This document shows, piece by piece, positions 14,381 through 22,677 of a stretch of 23,602 bases of DNA. Position 1 is the stretch's first letter. The number at the start of each line of letters is the position of its first letter. The stretch comes from an uncultured Collinsella sp. (GTDB lineage Bacteria; Actinomycetota; Coriobacteriia; Coriobacteriales; Coriobacteriaceae). The stretch is from NCBI GenBank assembly GCA_900754275.1, contig CAAECF010000098.1:1-23602 (forward strand), written 5' to 3'. Both the position numbers and the translations under genes were made by a program. The notes under the pieces are model-generated. The model saw only the letters and a program-made list of their open reading frames with translations. It was not told the origin of the DNA and ran no database searches.

Positions 14381-16569
14381 TCGATGCGCCCGACCACGCC
14401 GTAGAGGAGCGGGGCAATCGTTCGGCAGGAGCATGGCTCCTTGTCGCTCTGCTGGGGATAGCGCTCTCGGTTGTTGCCGGCATGATGAGCTACGGTTACA
14501 CGACGGCCCAAGCCGAGCAGCGATTTGCCGACGTTGTCGATTACGTGGCGACGCAGAGCCTTTCATACGATGCGTTCAATAGCGCCTATACGACCAAAAA
14601 CCTGATTCGCGTTATGGAGATCGCAGGAGAGACAGCGCGCGATATGGAGCGCGACGGTTCGGTGGATAACGCCATGCTGGAGCAATATGCCGACCAGTTC
14701 AACGTGAGCGCACTGATCGTGACGGACGCATCGGGCAATTTGGTGTTCGAGTCCTCGACGGATGGCGTGGGCTACGAGTCGCTCGCTACGTATCTCAAGG
14801 AAGCACCCGTGCTGGAGGTGGCAGCCCATCCGCTTAAGTCCTATACCGCCCGCATCACGCTTGCGGATGATTCGGTCGCAGACATTGGCTGCGTAACCCG
14901 GCGGGATGACGAGGGCATCGTTGTCGCAGTAAGGCATCAGAGCGCGAAGGCAGTTGCAAGCAATACGCTCAAACTGCAGAGCCTGCTCGGTGGTTATGAG
15001 ACCATCGACAGTGGCAATATCGTGATCGAAAGCGATGGCAAGGTCGTTGCGACCAATGCCGTTGAACCCACCATATTGGGCGTATTCGATCTGCCTGCAA
15101 CGGATGTCTTTATTGTCGACGGTATTAAGGATCGATGCCTGCCCGGCAAAGTCCGACTGGTCAACGCCAACGGCGAGTGGTATTTGGGCACATTTGGAAA
15201 AGCGCGCGGGTTCTACGTGTACACCTATGCCTCGGCGCGGCGCTACTTTGAGGTCGTCGCGGCTGTTGCTGCCGGCGTGCTGGTGCTCTACGGCGGTGTT
15301 ATAGCCGTTGTTGTGATGGCGCGTCGCCGCGCTGATCGTCGACGTTTGACGGACTTGCTGCAGCAGGAGCGCGACTATGGTGACAGGCTGGCTAAGGCAG
15401 CGCGTGAGGCCTCGTCTGCCAACTCGGCAAAGACGGAGTTTTTGCGCCGCATGAGCCACGATCTGCGCACGCCTATCAACGGCATTCGCGGCATGGTCGA
15501 GGTCGGCGATGCCAATGCGGACGATCTGCAAAAGCAGACCGAGTGCCGCTCAAAAATCTGGACGGCATCGGGACTGCTGCTCGACCTTGCCAACGAGGCG
15601 CTCGATATGAGTCGCCTGGAGAGCGGGCAGGTCGACCTGAACCTCGTACCTATAAATTTGGTGGCCCTCAACTGTGAAGTGCGCGATATTTTGGAGCGCC
15701 AGGCCGAGGAGCGTCTGGTGACAATTATCTGCGACCAGCAGACGCTTAATCATCCCTATGCGCGGGTGAGCGTGACGCACCTCAAGCGCTTGTTGCTCAA
15801 TATTGCCGGCAATGCCGTCAAGTATAACCGCCAGGGCGGCTATGTTCGCCTGGTGTGTCGCGAGGTGAAGCCAGAGGATGGCGTCCCCGTCTATGAATAC
15901 ACGATCGCTGACAACGGTATTGGCATGAGCGAGGAGTTCCAACAGCACCTCTACGAGCCGTTTTGCCGCGAGGAGCAACAGATGGAAGGTGCCTCATCGG
16001 GAACTGGCCTGGGCGCGCCTATCGCAAAACAGTTGGTCGAGCTTATGGGCGGAACCATGAGTTTTACGAGCGTCTTGGGGCAGGGGACGACGTTTACCAT
16101 CCGCCTGCCGTTCGAGAAATGCAATCGCTCTGAGATTCCTCAGGCAGTGCGCGCGGATGCGGGCGATGGCGATGCGCTCCAGGGCTTGCGTGTTTTGCTC
16201 GTAGAGGATAACGATCTGAATGCCGAGATCGCGCAGTTTACACTCAGCCGTGCCGGTGCCGTCGTGACGCATGCTAAGGATGGTGAGTCTGCCGTCGAGA
16301 TGTTTGCCGCGAGCGCGCCGCACGAGTACGGCGTGGTGTTGATGGACATCATGATGCCGGGCATCGATGGCCTTGAGGCCACACGTCGGATTCGAGTACT
16401 CGATCGCGAAGATGCCGCGACCACGCCGATTATCGCCGTGAGCGCCAACGCCTTTGCCGACGACCGCAGGCTTTCGCGTGAGGCGGGCATGAACGCGCAC
16501 CTGAGTAAACCCGTGAGCTCGCAGGAGCTCATTGAGGCGCTTGCGCACATAGCCGCCGACGCTCTATAA
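14377..16569 (+). CDS. Hybrid sensor histidine kinase with receiver domain
   Basis: A 730-residue hybrid kinase. Helix 1 spans about 19-40 and helix 2 about 290-314, bounding a 250-residue extracytoplasmic sensor with PAS/Cache-like strands (SALIVTDASGNLVFES). HisKA carries His361 (MSHDLRTPINGI), the ATPase has NAVKYN near 479, DNGIGMS near 512 and GTGLG near 542. The C-terminal receiver (about 605-728) has VEDND, phosphoacceptor Asp657 (VLMDIMMPG) and Lys711 (LSKP). No HPt or DNA-binding domain follows, so phosphotransfer must reach a partner elsewhere. It is translationally coupled to the solute-binding lipoprotein just upstream. It is closely related in kinase and receiver sequence to the convergent kinase at 17161-19965. 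A terminator hairpin follows four bases later. Confidence 0.95.
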   Translation: MIDAPDHAVEERGNRSAGAWLLVALLGIALSVVAGMMSYGYTTAQAEQRFADVVDYVATQSLSYDAFNSAYTTKNLIRVMEIAGETARDMERDGSVDNAMLEQYADQFNVSALIVTDASGNLVFESSTDGVGYESLATYLKEAPVLEVAAHPLKSYTARITLADDSVADIGCVTRRDDEGIVVAVRHQSAKAVASNTLKLQSLLGGYETIDSGNIVIESDGKVVATNAVEPTILGVFDLPATDVFIVDGIKDRCLPGKVRLVNANGEWYLGTFGKARGFYVYTYASARRYFEVVAAVAAGVLVLYGGVIAVVVMARRRADRRRLTDLLQQERDYGDRLAKAAREASSANSAKTEFLRRMSHDLRTPINGIRGMVEVGDANADDLQKQTECRSKIWTASGLLLDLANEALDMSRLESGQVDLNLVPINLVALNCEVRDILERQAEERLVTIICDQQTLNHPYARVSVTHLKRLLLNIAGNAVKYNRQGGYVRLVCREVKPEDGVPVYEYTIADNGIGMSEEFQQHLYEPFCREEQQMEGASSGTGLGAPIAKQLVELMGGTMSFTSVLGQGTTFTIRLPFEKCNRSEIPQAVRADAGDGDALQGLRVLLVEDNDLNAEIAQFTLSRAGAVVTHAKDGESAVEMFAASAPHEYGVVLMDIMMPGIDGLEATRRIRVLDREDAATTPIIAVSANAFADDRRLSREAGMNAHLSKPVSSQELIEALAHIAADAL

Positions 16570-16572
16570 GCA

Positions 16573-16610
16573 TATGGCCTGGTTCCAAGGTGGGTTGGAA
16601 CCAGGCCATA
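16573..16610. terminator. Bidirectional terminator hairpin between convergent operons
   Basis: TATGGCCTGGTTCC (16573-16586) pairs perfectly with GGAACCAGGCCATA (16597-16610) around a 10-base loop, followed by TTGTTATT on the plus strand. It lies just after the hybrid kinase stop and 28 bases beyond the end of the convergent flavin-protein gene, so it can serve both. Confidence 0.85.
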
Positions 16611-16638
16611 TTGTTATTGATGAGGCCTGCTGAGGGGC

Positions 16639-17118
16639 TTACTTTTCCTGAATCTGCTTGCCGCAGAGATGCTCAATCGTAATCTCGTAGAGCTGGACGC
16701 CCTTAATGTCCTTGGCGATTTCCTCTTCGACTTCCTCGGCGGAAGGGTAGTACTTAAGGGCGAGCTGGCGGACTTTGTCTTCGATAAACGCGGGAGTGTC
16801 GTTCGCCAGGCGACAGCGGCCAAAGACCACGGTACTCATAACGTAGGGAGCCCAGTCACCGTCCTTGTGCCACTCGTTGCCGTAAACGGTAAAGCAGACC
16901 TTGTCATCGCGCTTGAGTGCGTCGACCTTGTGGCCGGCTTTGGCGCCATGGAAATAAATCTTGTCGTGCTCGGCGTCAAAGAAGTAGTTGACGGGAATGG
17001 CGTACGGGTAGCCATCGTCGCCGTTGACGGCAAAGACGCCGCGCTTGCAGGTAGCGAGCAGTTCGCGCGCTTCCTCGTCAGTGATGGCGCGTTTCTTTCG
17101 ACGTAAGGGCCTAAACAT
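16639..17118 (-). CDS. Pyridoxamine 5'-phosphate oxidase-fold flavoprotein (NimA-like)
   Basis: A 159-residue FMN-binding split-barrel protein. GYPYAIPVNYFFDAEHDKIYFHGAKAGHKVDALKRDDKVCFTVYG (about residues 36-80) follows the NimA/PPOX pattern of paired strands with the HGAKAGHK flavin-phosphate loop. Relatives include nitroimidazole reductases and general flavin reductases; a resistance role is not implied. ATG 17118 is chosen because AGGAAG lies about six bases upstream, while the open frame to 17157 begins before this site. It follows the 934-residue hybrid kinase by 42 bases on the same strand and may share its transcript. Ends in a Glu-rich helix and QIQEK tail. Confidence 0.88.
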   Translation of the reverse strand: MFRPLRRKKRAITDEEARELLATCKRGVFAVNGDDGYPYAIPVNYFFDAEHDKIYFHGAKAGHKVDALKRDDKVCFTVYGNEWHKDGDWAPYVMSTVVFGRCRLANDTPAFIEDKVRQLALKYYPSAEEVEEEIAKDIKGVQLYEITIEHLCGKQIQEK

Positions 17119-17160
17119 CGTTGGCTTCCTTTCTGGTCGTGCGTGGTGGTTGAGCACAAA

Positions 17161-19965
17161 CTATAGCGAAACGGATCCGTTTTTCTTGATGCGGGCGAGT
17201 ATGTTTTTGAGCTTGTTAAAGTCGAGCGGTTTGGACAGATGGGCGTTCATGCCGGCGTCGTGTGCCGCCTTGGCGTCCTCGGCAAAGGCATTGGCGGTGA
17301 GCGCGATGATGGGGATATCGGCTGCATCGACCTTCTCGCTCAGGCGAATCGCGCGGGTTGCCTCGTAACCGTCCATGTCCGGCATCATAATGTCCATCAG
17401 GATCGCATCGAAGCTGCCGGCGGGATGAGACAGGTACAGATCGACGACTTCGTTGCCGTTGACGGCGCGGGTGACCACGACGCCCTCGGATTCTAGCAGC
17501 GTCTGGGCAATCTCGGCATTCAATTCGTTATCTTCGGCGAGCAGCACGTTCATGTCGGCGAGCGAGTAGTCGAGCGCCCTCTCGACCGTATTCGCCCGCG
17601 CCCGGGGGTTCTTGTCGATATCGAGCGGAATTTCCACGTAGAACGTGGTGCCCACATGGAGTTCGCTGGTGACTTCGATGGTGCCGCCCATCAGTTCAAT
17701 AAGCGACTTGACGATTGGCATGCCCATGCCGGTTCCTTGGAACTTGCTGCGCGCATCGTCACCTTCTTGGGCAAACGGCTCATAGATATGCTTTAAAAAC
17801 TCGGGAGCCATGCCAATGCCGGTATCCGAAACGCTAAAGCAAAAGAGCGCGCGCCCGTTATCGAGTGGCTTGGTCTGTGAACTAAAGGTGACGGAGCCGC
17901 CGTGCTTGTTGTACTTAATGCTGTTGTCTAACAGGTTGATCATGACCTGTCGGATATGGGTGGGACTGCCGATTACGTATGGCCCCGTGGCGTACGGCAG
18001 ACTATTGTCCTGCATTGTGATGCCGTTACTGGACGCGCGGAGCTTGCACAGCACCAGCGTATCGTCACAAAGCTCTTTGAGGTTAAAAGGCGCATGTTCC
18101 AGTGTTAGCTTGCGGTCTTCGATTTTTCCCATCTCGAGGATGTCGTTGATCAGCGAGAGCAGGTGATTGGCGGCAACGCGCGCCTTGGCACGGCTCTCGC
18201 GGGCGACTTGCATATCGCCTTCCTTCAATTCTTCAATTTCGATAAGGCCCAGGATACCGTTGAGCGGCGTACGGATGTCGTGGCTCATGCGCGTGAGGAA
18301 TGCCGTCTTAGCGGCGTTGGCAGCATCGGCTTTTTTGCGCTCGGTTCGAGCGCGCACGAGCGCCCAGATGAGCAGGACGATGCCGACCGACAACATACCG
18401 ATGAGGGTAGCTGCAATGGCGGTGCGGTTGCGATAAAGGAATTGAAGCGTGTTGGATTCCTGGGCCGTGTACGACGTGGAGGAGTAATTACTTGCGGAGA
18501 GCGATTCTCCGGCATTGATGATGCCCTTGTTGATGATTCCCAGCAGTTCGGGCTTGCCGCGCGACATCAAGCACGCGAGGTCACAGGTGTCAGGGAGCTC
18601 GACCGTCTCGCAGTCCTCGAGATCATAACGGTCACCGATGGTTTTTACGCGTGAACTGGGAGCGACGATGCAGCGCGCCGTTCCCTTCCTGAGGGCGTCG
18701 AACGCTTCATCGTCGGATTGGTATTCGGTTACGGTCGCTGTGGGGAATAGACTTTCAAGTGCATTTCGGTTGACAAACGATGATTTGGTACAGGCGATGT
18801 TCTGAAGGTCTTTTTTCAGGTTACTGCCGGTGTGGATGGCGGTGAGGGACATGGTCCCCAACGATACCGACTGCACAACGCCTGATTGCTCGGCAAACCA
18901 GTAATCTCGGTATGCCGGCAGCGCAACGTCTATGCTTCCCTCTGACAGGGCCTTTGACATCATCTTGTAGCTATCAAAGGCGACGGTTTTGACCGTAATG
19001 CCAAATTTATCGTGTAGCGTCGTCGCAAGCGATGCGAGCGAGCCTTCCATTTTGCCGTCTTCGTCTTCGTTGCAGTAGGGGAGTTTGCCCGTAATGTAGC
19101 CGAGCGTGATGGTGTTGTTGTTTGCTTTGAGCCAGGAACATTCGGGGCCGTTGAGCGATGATGAACCGCTGTTTTGGGCCGAGTAGTGAGATTTGACTTC
19201 GTCGTTATAGCGTGGGTTGACGCGGGCGATTGCTGTCATGGCGGCATTGATGTCGTCCATCAGGTCGGGGCGGCTTTTGGGGACGGCAAAATAGTAGTCG
19301 CTCGACCCAATGTAGAACATGGGGGAGGCACTGGGCGACGAGGTCGTGTCGTTCATGATGACGGCATCGACCTCGCCGTTTGCCAGCGCATCAAAGAGAA
19401 CGGAGTTTCCGTCATACTCCTTGTATGTGCAGGCGATTCCTTCGTTGGCGAGCCATTGCTGGCCAACGAAGGTTTGCATAACGCCGGGGTTGCAGCCGAT
19501 GGTAAGGCCTTGGAGCGCTCGGGGGTCACCCTTGGCCAGATCGTCGCGCTCGGGCCTGGCATAGATGTAGTAGCGCTCGGTGCCCTCGGGGTTCGAGGAA
19601 AAGAGCAGCTTTTGGGCGCGTTCCTCGGAGTAGGAGATGTTGGGCATGAGGTCGATCTCGCCCGCCTCGAGCTTCTCCATAAGCTCGGTGAAGGTGCCGG
19701 AGACGTATTCGTACTGCCAGCCGGGTGTGTAGTACGAGAGGGTCTGGAGGTATTCGTAACCCCATCCCGAGAGACGCTCGCCGGGGATGCCGTCCTGGAA
19801 GCCCTCGTTGTTGACGAGCCAACCAACGCGGACCGTTTTGACCTGCTGACTAGAGTCATCGGCAAAAGCCTGGACAGGCGCGATAGAACTCAGCGCGGCA
19901 AGCGCGGTAAGCACAATGGCCAGGGCGCGATATATAACTGAACGAAGGACAGCGGAAGCTCTCAC
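17161..19965 (-). CDS. BvgS-like hybrid kinase with two solute-binding domains
   Basis: A 934-residue sensor. A signal sequence (about 1-33, ending VQAFA) exports two family 3 solute-binding domains, about 42-265 (KTVRVGWLVNNEGFQDG) and about 285-495 (NTITLGYITGKLPYCN). One helix at about 515-536 leads to HisKA with His562 (MSHDIRTPLNGI), an ATPase domain (NLLDNSIKYN, DTGIGMA, GTGMGMPI) and a receiver with Asp858 (AILMDIMMPDMDG) and LSKP. The start is GTG 19965, six bases after AGGA; the TTG at 19971 touches that site. Unlike BvgS there is no PAS domain or C-terminal HPt. Family behaviour is sensing of small molecules by the Venus-flytrap domains. The downstream target regulator is not in the window. 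It resembles the split system at 13511-16569. Confidence 0.94.
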   Translation of the reverse strand: MRASAVLRSVIYRALAIVLTALAALSSIAPVQAFADDSSQQVKTVRVGWLVNNEGFQDGIPGERLSGWGYEYLQTLSYYTPGWQYEYVSGTFTELMEKLEAGEIDLMPNISYSEERAQKLLFSSNPEGTERYYIYARPERDDLAKGDPRALQGLTIGCNPGVMQTFVGQQWLANEGIACTYKEYDGNSVLFDALANGEVDAVIMNDTTSSPSASPMFYIGSSDYYFAVPKSRPDLMDDINAAMTAIARVNPRYNDEVKSHYSAQNSGSSSLNGPECSWLKANNNTITLGYITGKLPYCNEDEDGKMEGSLASLATTLHDKFGITVKTVAFDSYKMMSKALSEGSIDVALPAYRDYWFAEQSGVVQSVSLGTMSLTAIHTGSNLKKDLQNIACTKSSFVNRNALESLFPTATVTEYQSDDEAFDALRKGTARCIVAPSSRVKTIGDRYDLEDCETVELPDTCDLACLMSRGKPELLGIINKGIINAGESLSASNYSSTSYTAQESNTLQFLYRNRTAIAATLIGMLSVGIVLLIWALVRARTERKKADAANAAKTAFLTRMSHDIRTPLNGILGLIEIEELKEGDMQVARESRAKARVAANHLLSLINDILEMGKIEDRKLTLEHAPFNLKELCDDTLVLCKLRASSNGITMQDNSLPYATGPYVIGSPTHIRQVMINLLDNSIKYNKHGGSVTFSSQTKPLDNGRALFCFSVSDTGIGMAPEFLKHIYEPFAQEGDDARSKFQGTGMGMPIVKSLIELMGGTIEVTSELHVGTTFYVEIPLDIDKNPRARANTVERALDYSLADMNVLLAEDNELNAEIAQTLLESEGVVVTRAVNGNEVVDLYLSHPAGSFDAILMDIMMPDMDGYEATRAIRLSEKVDAADIPIIALTANAFAEDAKAAHDAGMNAHLSKPLDFNKLKNILARIKKNGSVSL

Positions 19966-20053
19966 ATGCAATCCTAACGAATCGAGACATTACCGCATAA
20001 GGATACCAGCTCAGCCTGCCCAGTCGGCAGCTGCATCGCTAAACGATCCCGCT

Positions 20054-20109
20054 CGGCAGTTGGGGACAGTCCCTTTCTGCCGGCACAAAAGGAACGTTCC
20101 TAACTGCCG
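20054..20109. repeat. REP-like inverted repeat with GGGGACAGTCCC core
   Basis: CGGCAGTT (20054-20061) and AACTGCCG (20102-20109) are perfect outer arms. Inside them GGGGACAGTCCCTTT faces AAAAGGAACGTTCCT, imperfectly paired, with a CTGCCGG centre that repeats the arm. The core matches the 7600-7632 and 7784-7812 palindromes and, in its right half, the GGACGTTC type at 8797. It sits between the divergent BvgS-like kinase and K+ channel genes. Confidence 0.82.
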
Positions 20110-20162
20110 GTTGTGGGACAATACCGAGCGAACGTGATTGGTTGTCCGTGGAAAGGGTCGCG

Positions 20163-20588
20163 ATGAACAGGTTGAGGACGCTTGCCGATGTGCTGCGACA
20201 GGCTGGCTTTGCACGCATCACGGGCCTGTTTCTTATCTTTTACCTGCTGTGCTCGACGGCTGTCTGGCTGTCCGAGCCTACGACCCTCACCTTTGGTGAT
20301 GGTCTCTGGTTTAGCTTTGAGACGGTCTCGACGATCGGCTTTGGCGATATCCCGGCAGAAACGCCGGTTGCCCGCGGCATTACCGTCATCCTAAGCGTCA
20401 TCAGTATCTTCTATATCGCCATGCTTACGGGCGTGGCGGTGAACTACTGCAATACGCTCATCAAGCTGCGCCAAAAGGACACCATGGCGCGCTTTATGGA
20501 CGATCTTGAGCATTTGGAAGAGCTCGATCGTGACGAGCTCGCCGACCTGTCGCGCCGCGTGCGCGAATATCGCCGCCGCCAACGCTAG
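20163..20588 (+). CDS. Two-helix potassium channel
   Basis: A 141-residue ion channel subunit. Helices lie at about 18-37 and 72-96 with a pore loop between them carrying selectivity filter TIGFGD (57-62), typical of K+ channels of the KcsA/Ion_trans_2 type; four copies would form the pore. The C-terminal tail (about 100-141) is highly charged and predicted helical, with no RCK nucleotide-binding domain, so gating is probably by pH, voltage-independent or through partners. ATG 20163 is preferred over 20142 because AAAGGG ends five bases upstream and the earlier residues are non-hydrophobic extra sequence. It is 35 bases upstream of the LOG-family gene and likely cotranscribed. Confidence 0.92.
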   Translation: MNRLRTLADVLRQAGFARITGLFLIFYLLCSTAVWLSEPTTLTFGDGLWFSFETVSTIGFGDIPAETPVARGITVILSVISIFYIAMLTGVAVNYCNTLIKLRQKDTMARFMDDLEHLEELDRDELADLSRRVREYRRRQR

Positions 20589-20623
20589 AGTGGGCGCCAC
20601 GCGTCACGATGAGGGGGACTGAA

Positions 20624-21157
20624 ATGAATATCACCGTGTATCTGGGTGCCAGCGTCGGTAATGACCCGGCGTTTCTACTTGCGGTACAGGAGCTGGGCAA
20701 CTGGATTGGCACCAACGGCCACGCGTTGGTATACGGCGGGTCCAAATCGGGCCTGATGGGCGCGCTCGCCGATAGCGTGCTCGATGCTGGCGGACATGTG
20801 ACGGGCGTGGAGCCGAGCTTTTTTATCGAGGCCGAGTTTCAGCACGACGGAATCGACGATCTCATCGTGACGAGCGATATGGCCGAGCGTAAAGCCAAGA
20901 TGATCGAGCTTGGTGATGCCTTCATTGCCTTTCCCGGCGGGACGGGTACGCTCGAGGAGATTGCCGAGGTCATGTCCGCGGTGTCGTTGGGGCACCTGAG
21001 CGCGCCGTGCATTCTGTACAACTTGGACGGTTACTACAATGACCTTAAGGCGCTGCTCGGGCACATGATTGATAAGGGGCTTTCGAGCTCGAGGCGCCAG
21101 CTCGGCATCTACTTTGCCGACGATTTGCGTGAGATTGCCTCGATTATCAACGGATAA
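20624..21157 (+). CDS. LOG family protein (TIGR00730 Rossmann fold)
   Basis: A 177-residue Rossmann-fold protein. The N-terminal ITVYLGAS strand and VYGGSKSGLMGALAD nucleotide-binding loop are followed by SDMAERKAKM and the hallmark PGGTGTLEE (104-112). Characterised LOG proteins are cytokinin-type nucleoside monophosphate phosphoribohydrolases that release the free base from an N6-modified AMP; many bacterial members have undefined substrates. The Arg and the GGTGT/Glu residues used in catalysis are present. ATG 20624 follows GAGGGGG by five bases; an ATG at 20609 is upstream of that site. The gene lies between the K+ channel and a ClC-family channel on the same strand, with no evident functional tie. 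Confidence 0.92.
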   Translation: MNITVYLGASVGNDPAFLLAVQELGNWIGTNGHALVYGGSKSGLMGALADSVLDAGGHVTGVEPSFFIEAEFQHDGIDDLIVTSDMAERKAKMIELGDAFIAFPGGTGTLEEIAEVMSAVSLGHLSAPCILYNLDGYYNDLKALLGHMIDKGLSSSRRQLGIYFADDLREIASIING

Positions 21158-21237
21158 GTCTTGAGCCTGCTCCACTATGACTCCCAATGGTGCCGTTTGC
21201 GGCGCAGGTGGTTGGCTCGTTCGGGCAACGCGCGCTC

Positions 21238-21243
21238 TACAAT
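21238..21243 (+). promoter_or_regulatory. Possible -10 element of the ClC-family gene
   Basis: TACAAT sits 39 bases before ATG 21283, leaving a leader of about 30 bases that contains the GGGAGG ribosome site. The upstream TTGGCT (21212-21217) is 20 bases away, too far for a good -35, so only the -10 is proposed. Confidence 0.35.
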
Positions 21244-21282
21244 AAAATGTATCTATGTCGACTTTGACCGCGGGAGGACCCG

Positions 21283-22587
21283 ATGGATAACCTTGCCAAA
21301 CCCACAAACCGCGCGCTGTTTTTGGTCAGCGTTGCTGTGACCGGTGCACTCGCGGGTGCTGCAGTCTGGCTATTCTTCTTTGCGATGGAGCACGGTATCG
21401 ACTATCTTTGGACTGAGATTCCACACGCGCTGGGCGTCGCTTCGCCCGAGCTTGCCAGCGGCCCGTTTGGCTTTCTGCCATACCCGTTTTTTGTCTGCCT
21501 GCTGGGCGGCTTAGTGATTGGCCTGTACGAAAAGATGACGGGCGCCAAGACCGACGACCTCAACCAGGTCATGGCCAAGGTCAAGCAAGACGGTCGCTAC
21601 CCGTACGACAATCTGGGCAAGCTGTCGATTGCGGCGCTGCTGCCGTTGCTATTTGGCGGAAGTATTGGACCGGAAGCCGGTCTGACCGGCGTCATTGCGG
21701 GACTGTGCAGCTGGGTCGGCGATCGCATGCGTCGCTTTGGTGCCGAGTTTAGGGAACTTACGCTGCTGGGCACCCAGGCTGCTCTGACGGCGCTCTTTAC
21801 CGCGCCCGCGTTTGGCTTTGTGGCGCCGCTTGCCGGTAGCGCCGACGGCCAGGGTGCCAATGATGCTGAGGGCCCCGCATCTGACGAGATCACCATCAAG
21901 CTCCCCAAGGCGCAAAAGACCGTGGTCTACGGCATTGCGATTGCCGGCGGCCTGGGCACCTACCTGCTGCTCGGCCAGCTCATGGGCGGCGGCATGGGCA
22001 TGCCGAGGTTCGAGGCCGCCGTGGTGGGCAACCTGGAGCTTACCTGGCTCATCCCTCTGTCGCTGATCGGAACAATTTGCGGTTGGCTGTACTTTGTCTC
22101 TGAGCATGCGAGCGAAGCGCTTGCCCATGCAATAGGGGCGCGCCCTGTCGTCAAAGCCATGCTGGCTGGTCTGGCGCTCGCCATCTGCGGCACAGCTCTG
22201 CCCTACACCATGTTTGCCGGCGAGACGCAGGCCGATGTGCTCATGGAAACCTACCTGACCATCCCTGCCGGTGTGCTTATCGCGACTGGCCTGGTTAAGG
22301 CTATGCTGACCCCGGCTCTCATCAATATGGGCTGGCGCGGCGGCCATTTCTTCCCCGTGATTTTCTCAGGCGTGAGCCTGGGCTACGGTTTCGCTCTGCT
22401 CACCGGTGCCGATCCGGTCTTTTGCGTTGCCGTCTGCACGGCATCAACGATGGGTGCGGTCATGCGTCAGCCGGTCATGGTCGTGGGCCTGCTGCTCATG
22501 TGCTTCCCACTCAAGGGTATCGTCTGCATGATCATCGCCGCCGTTATCGCCGCCGGCATTCCGCTGCCCAAGCCGCTGCGCAAGTAG
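21283..22587 (+). CDS. ClC-family chloride channel or transporter
   Basis: A 434-residue polytopic membrane protein. About ten hydrophobic segments are visible, plus the ClC-type motif GGSIGPEAG (125-133), a helix-start motif that corresponds to the GREGP loop, and GGHFFP (353-358), matching the GxFxP anion-binding motif. A hydrophilic loop (about 184-213) rich in Gly/Asp/Glu interrupts the middle. In E. coli ClC the loop is GREGP with gating Glu148; here Ile128 is at the aligned position and Glu131 lies three residues later, so gating or proton coupling may differ. Start ATG 21283 has GGGAGG six bases upstream. No CBS domains are present. The role is anion flux, perhaps in acid or osmotic homeostasis with the nearby K+ channel. 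Confidence 0.9.
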   Translation: MDNLAKPTNRALFLVSVAVTGALAGAAVWLFFFAMEHGIDYLWTEIPHALGVASPELASGPFGFLPYPFFVCLLGGLVIGLYEKMTGAKTDDLNQVMAKVKQDGRYPYDNLGKLSIAALLPLLFGGSIGPEAGLTGVIAGLCSWVGDRMRRFGAEFRELTLLGTQAALTALFTAPAFGFVAPLAGSADGQGANDAEGPASDEITIKLPKAQKTVVYGIAIAGGLGTYLLLGQLMGGGMGMPRFEAAVVGNLELTWLIPLSLIGTICGWLYFVSEHASEALAHAIGARPVVKAMLAGLALAICGTALPYTMFAGETQADVLMETYLTIPAGVLIATGLVKAMLTPALINMGWRGGHFFPVIFSGVSLGYGFALLTGADPVFCVAVCTASTMGAVMRQPVMVVGLLLMCFPLKGIVCMIIAAVIAAGIPLPKPLRK

Positions 22588-22677
22588 TACGGTGGCGCAC
22601 GCCAGGGACATGCCGTTTGCCACGGATTTGCGGGGAGGGGCGGCGATCGCGCCCTTCGTGGATTGAGATTCGCGTGG

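Noticed and set aside
19174..19941. Plus-strand open frame of 255 codons
   Set aside because: It is antisense to the signal sequence and first binding domain of the BvgS-like kinase; Gly/Val-rich with no motif.
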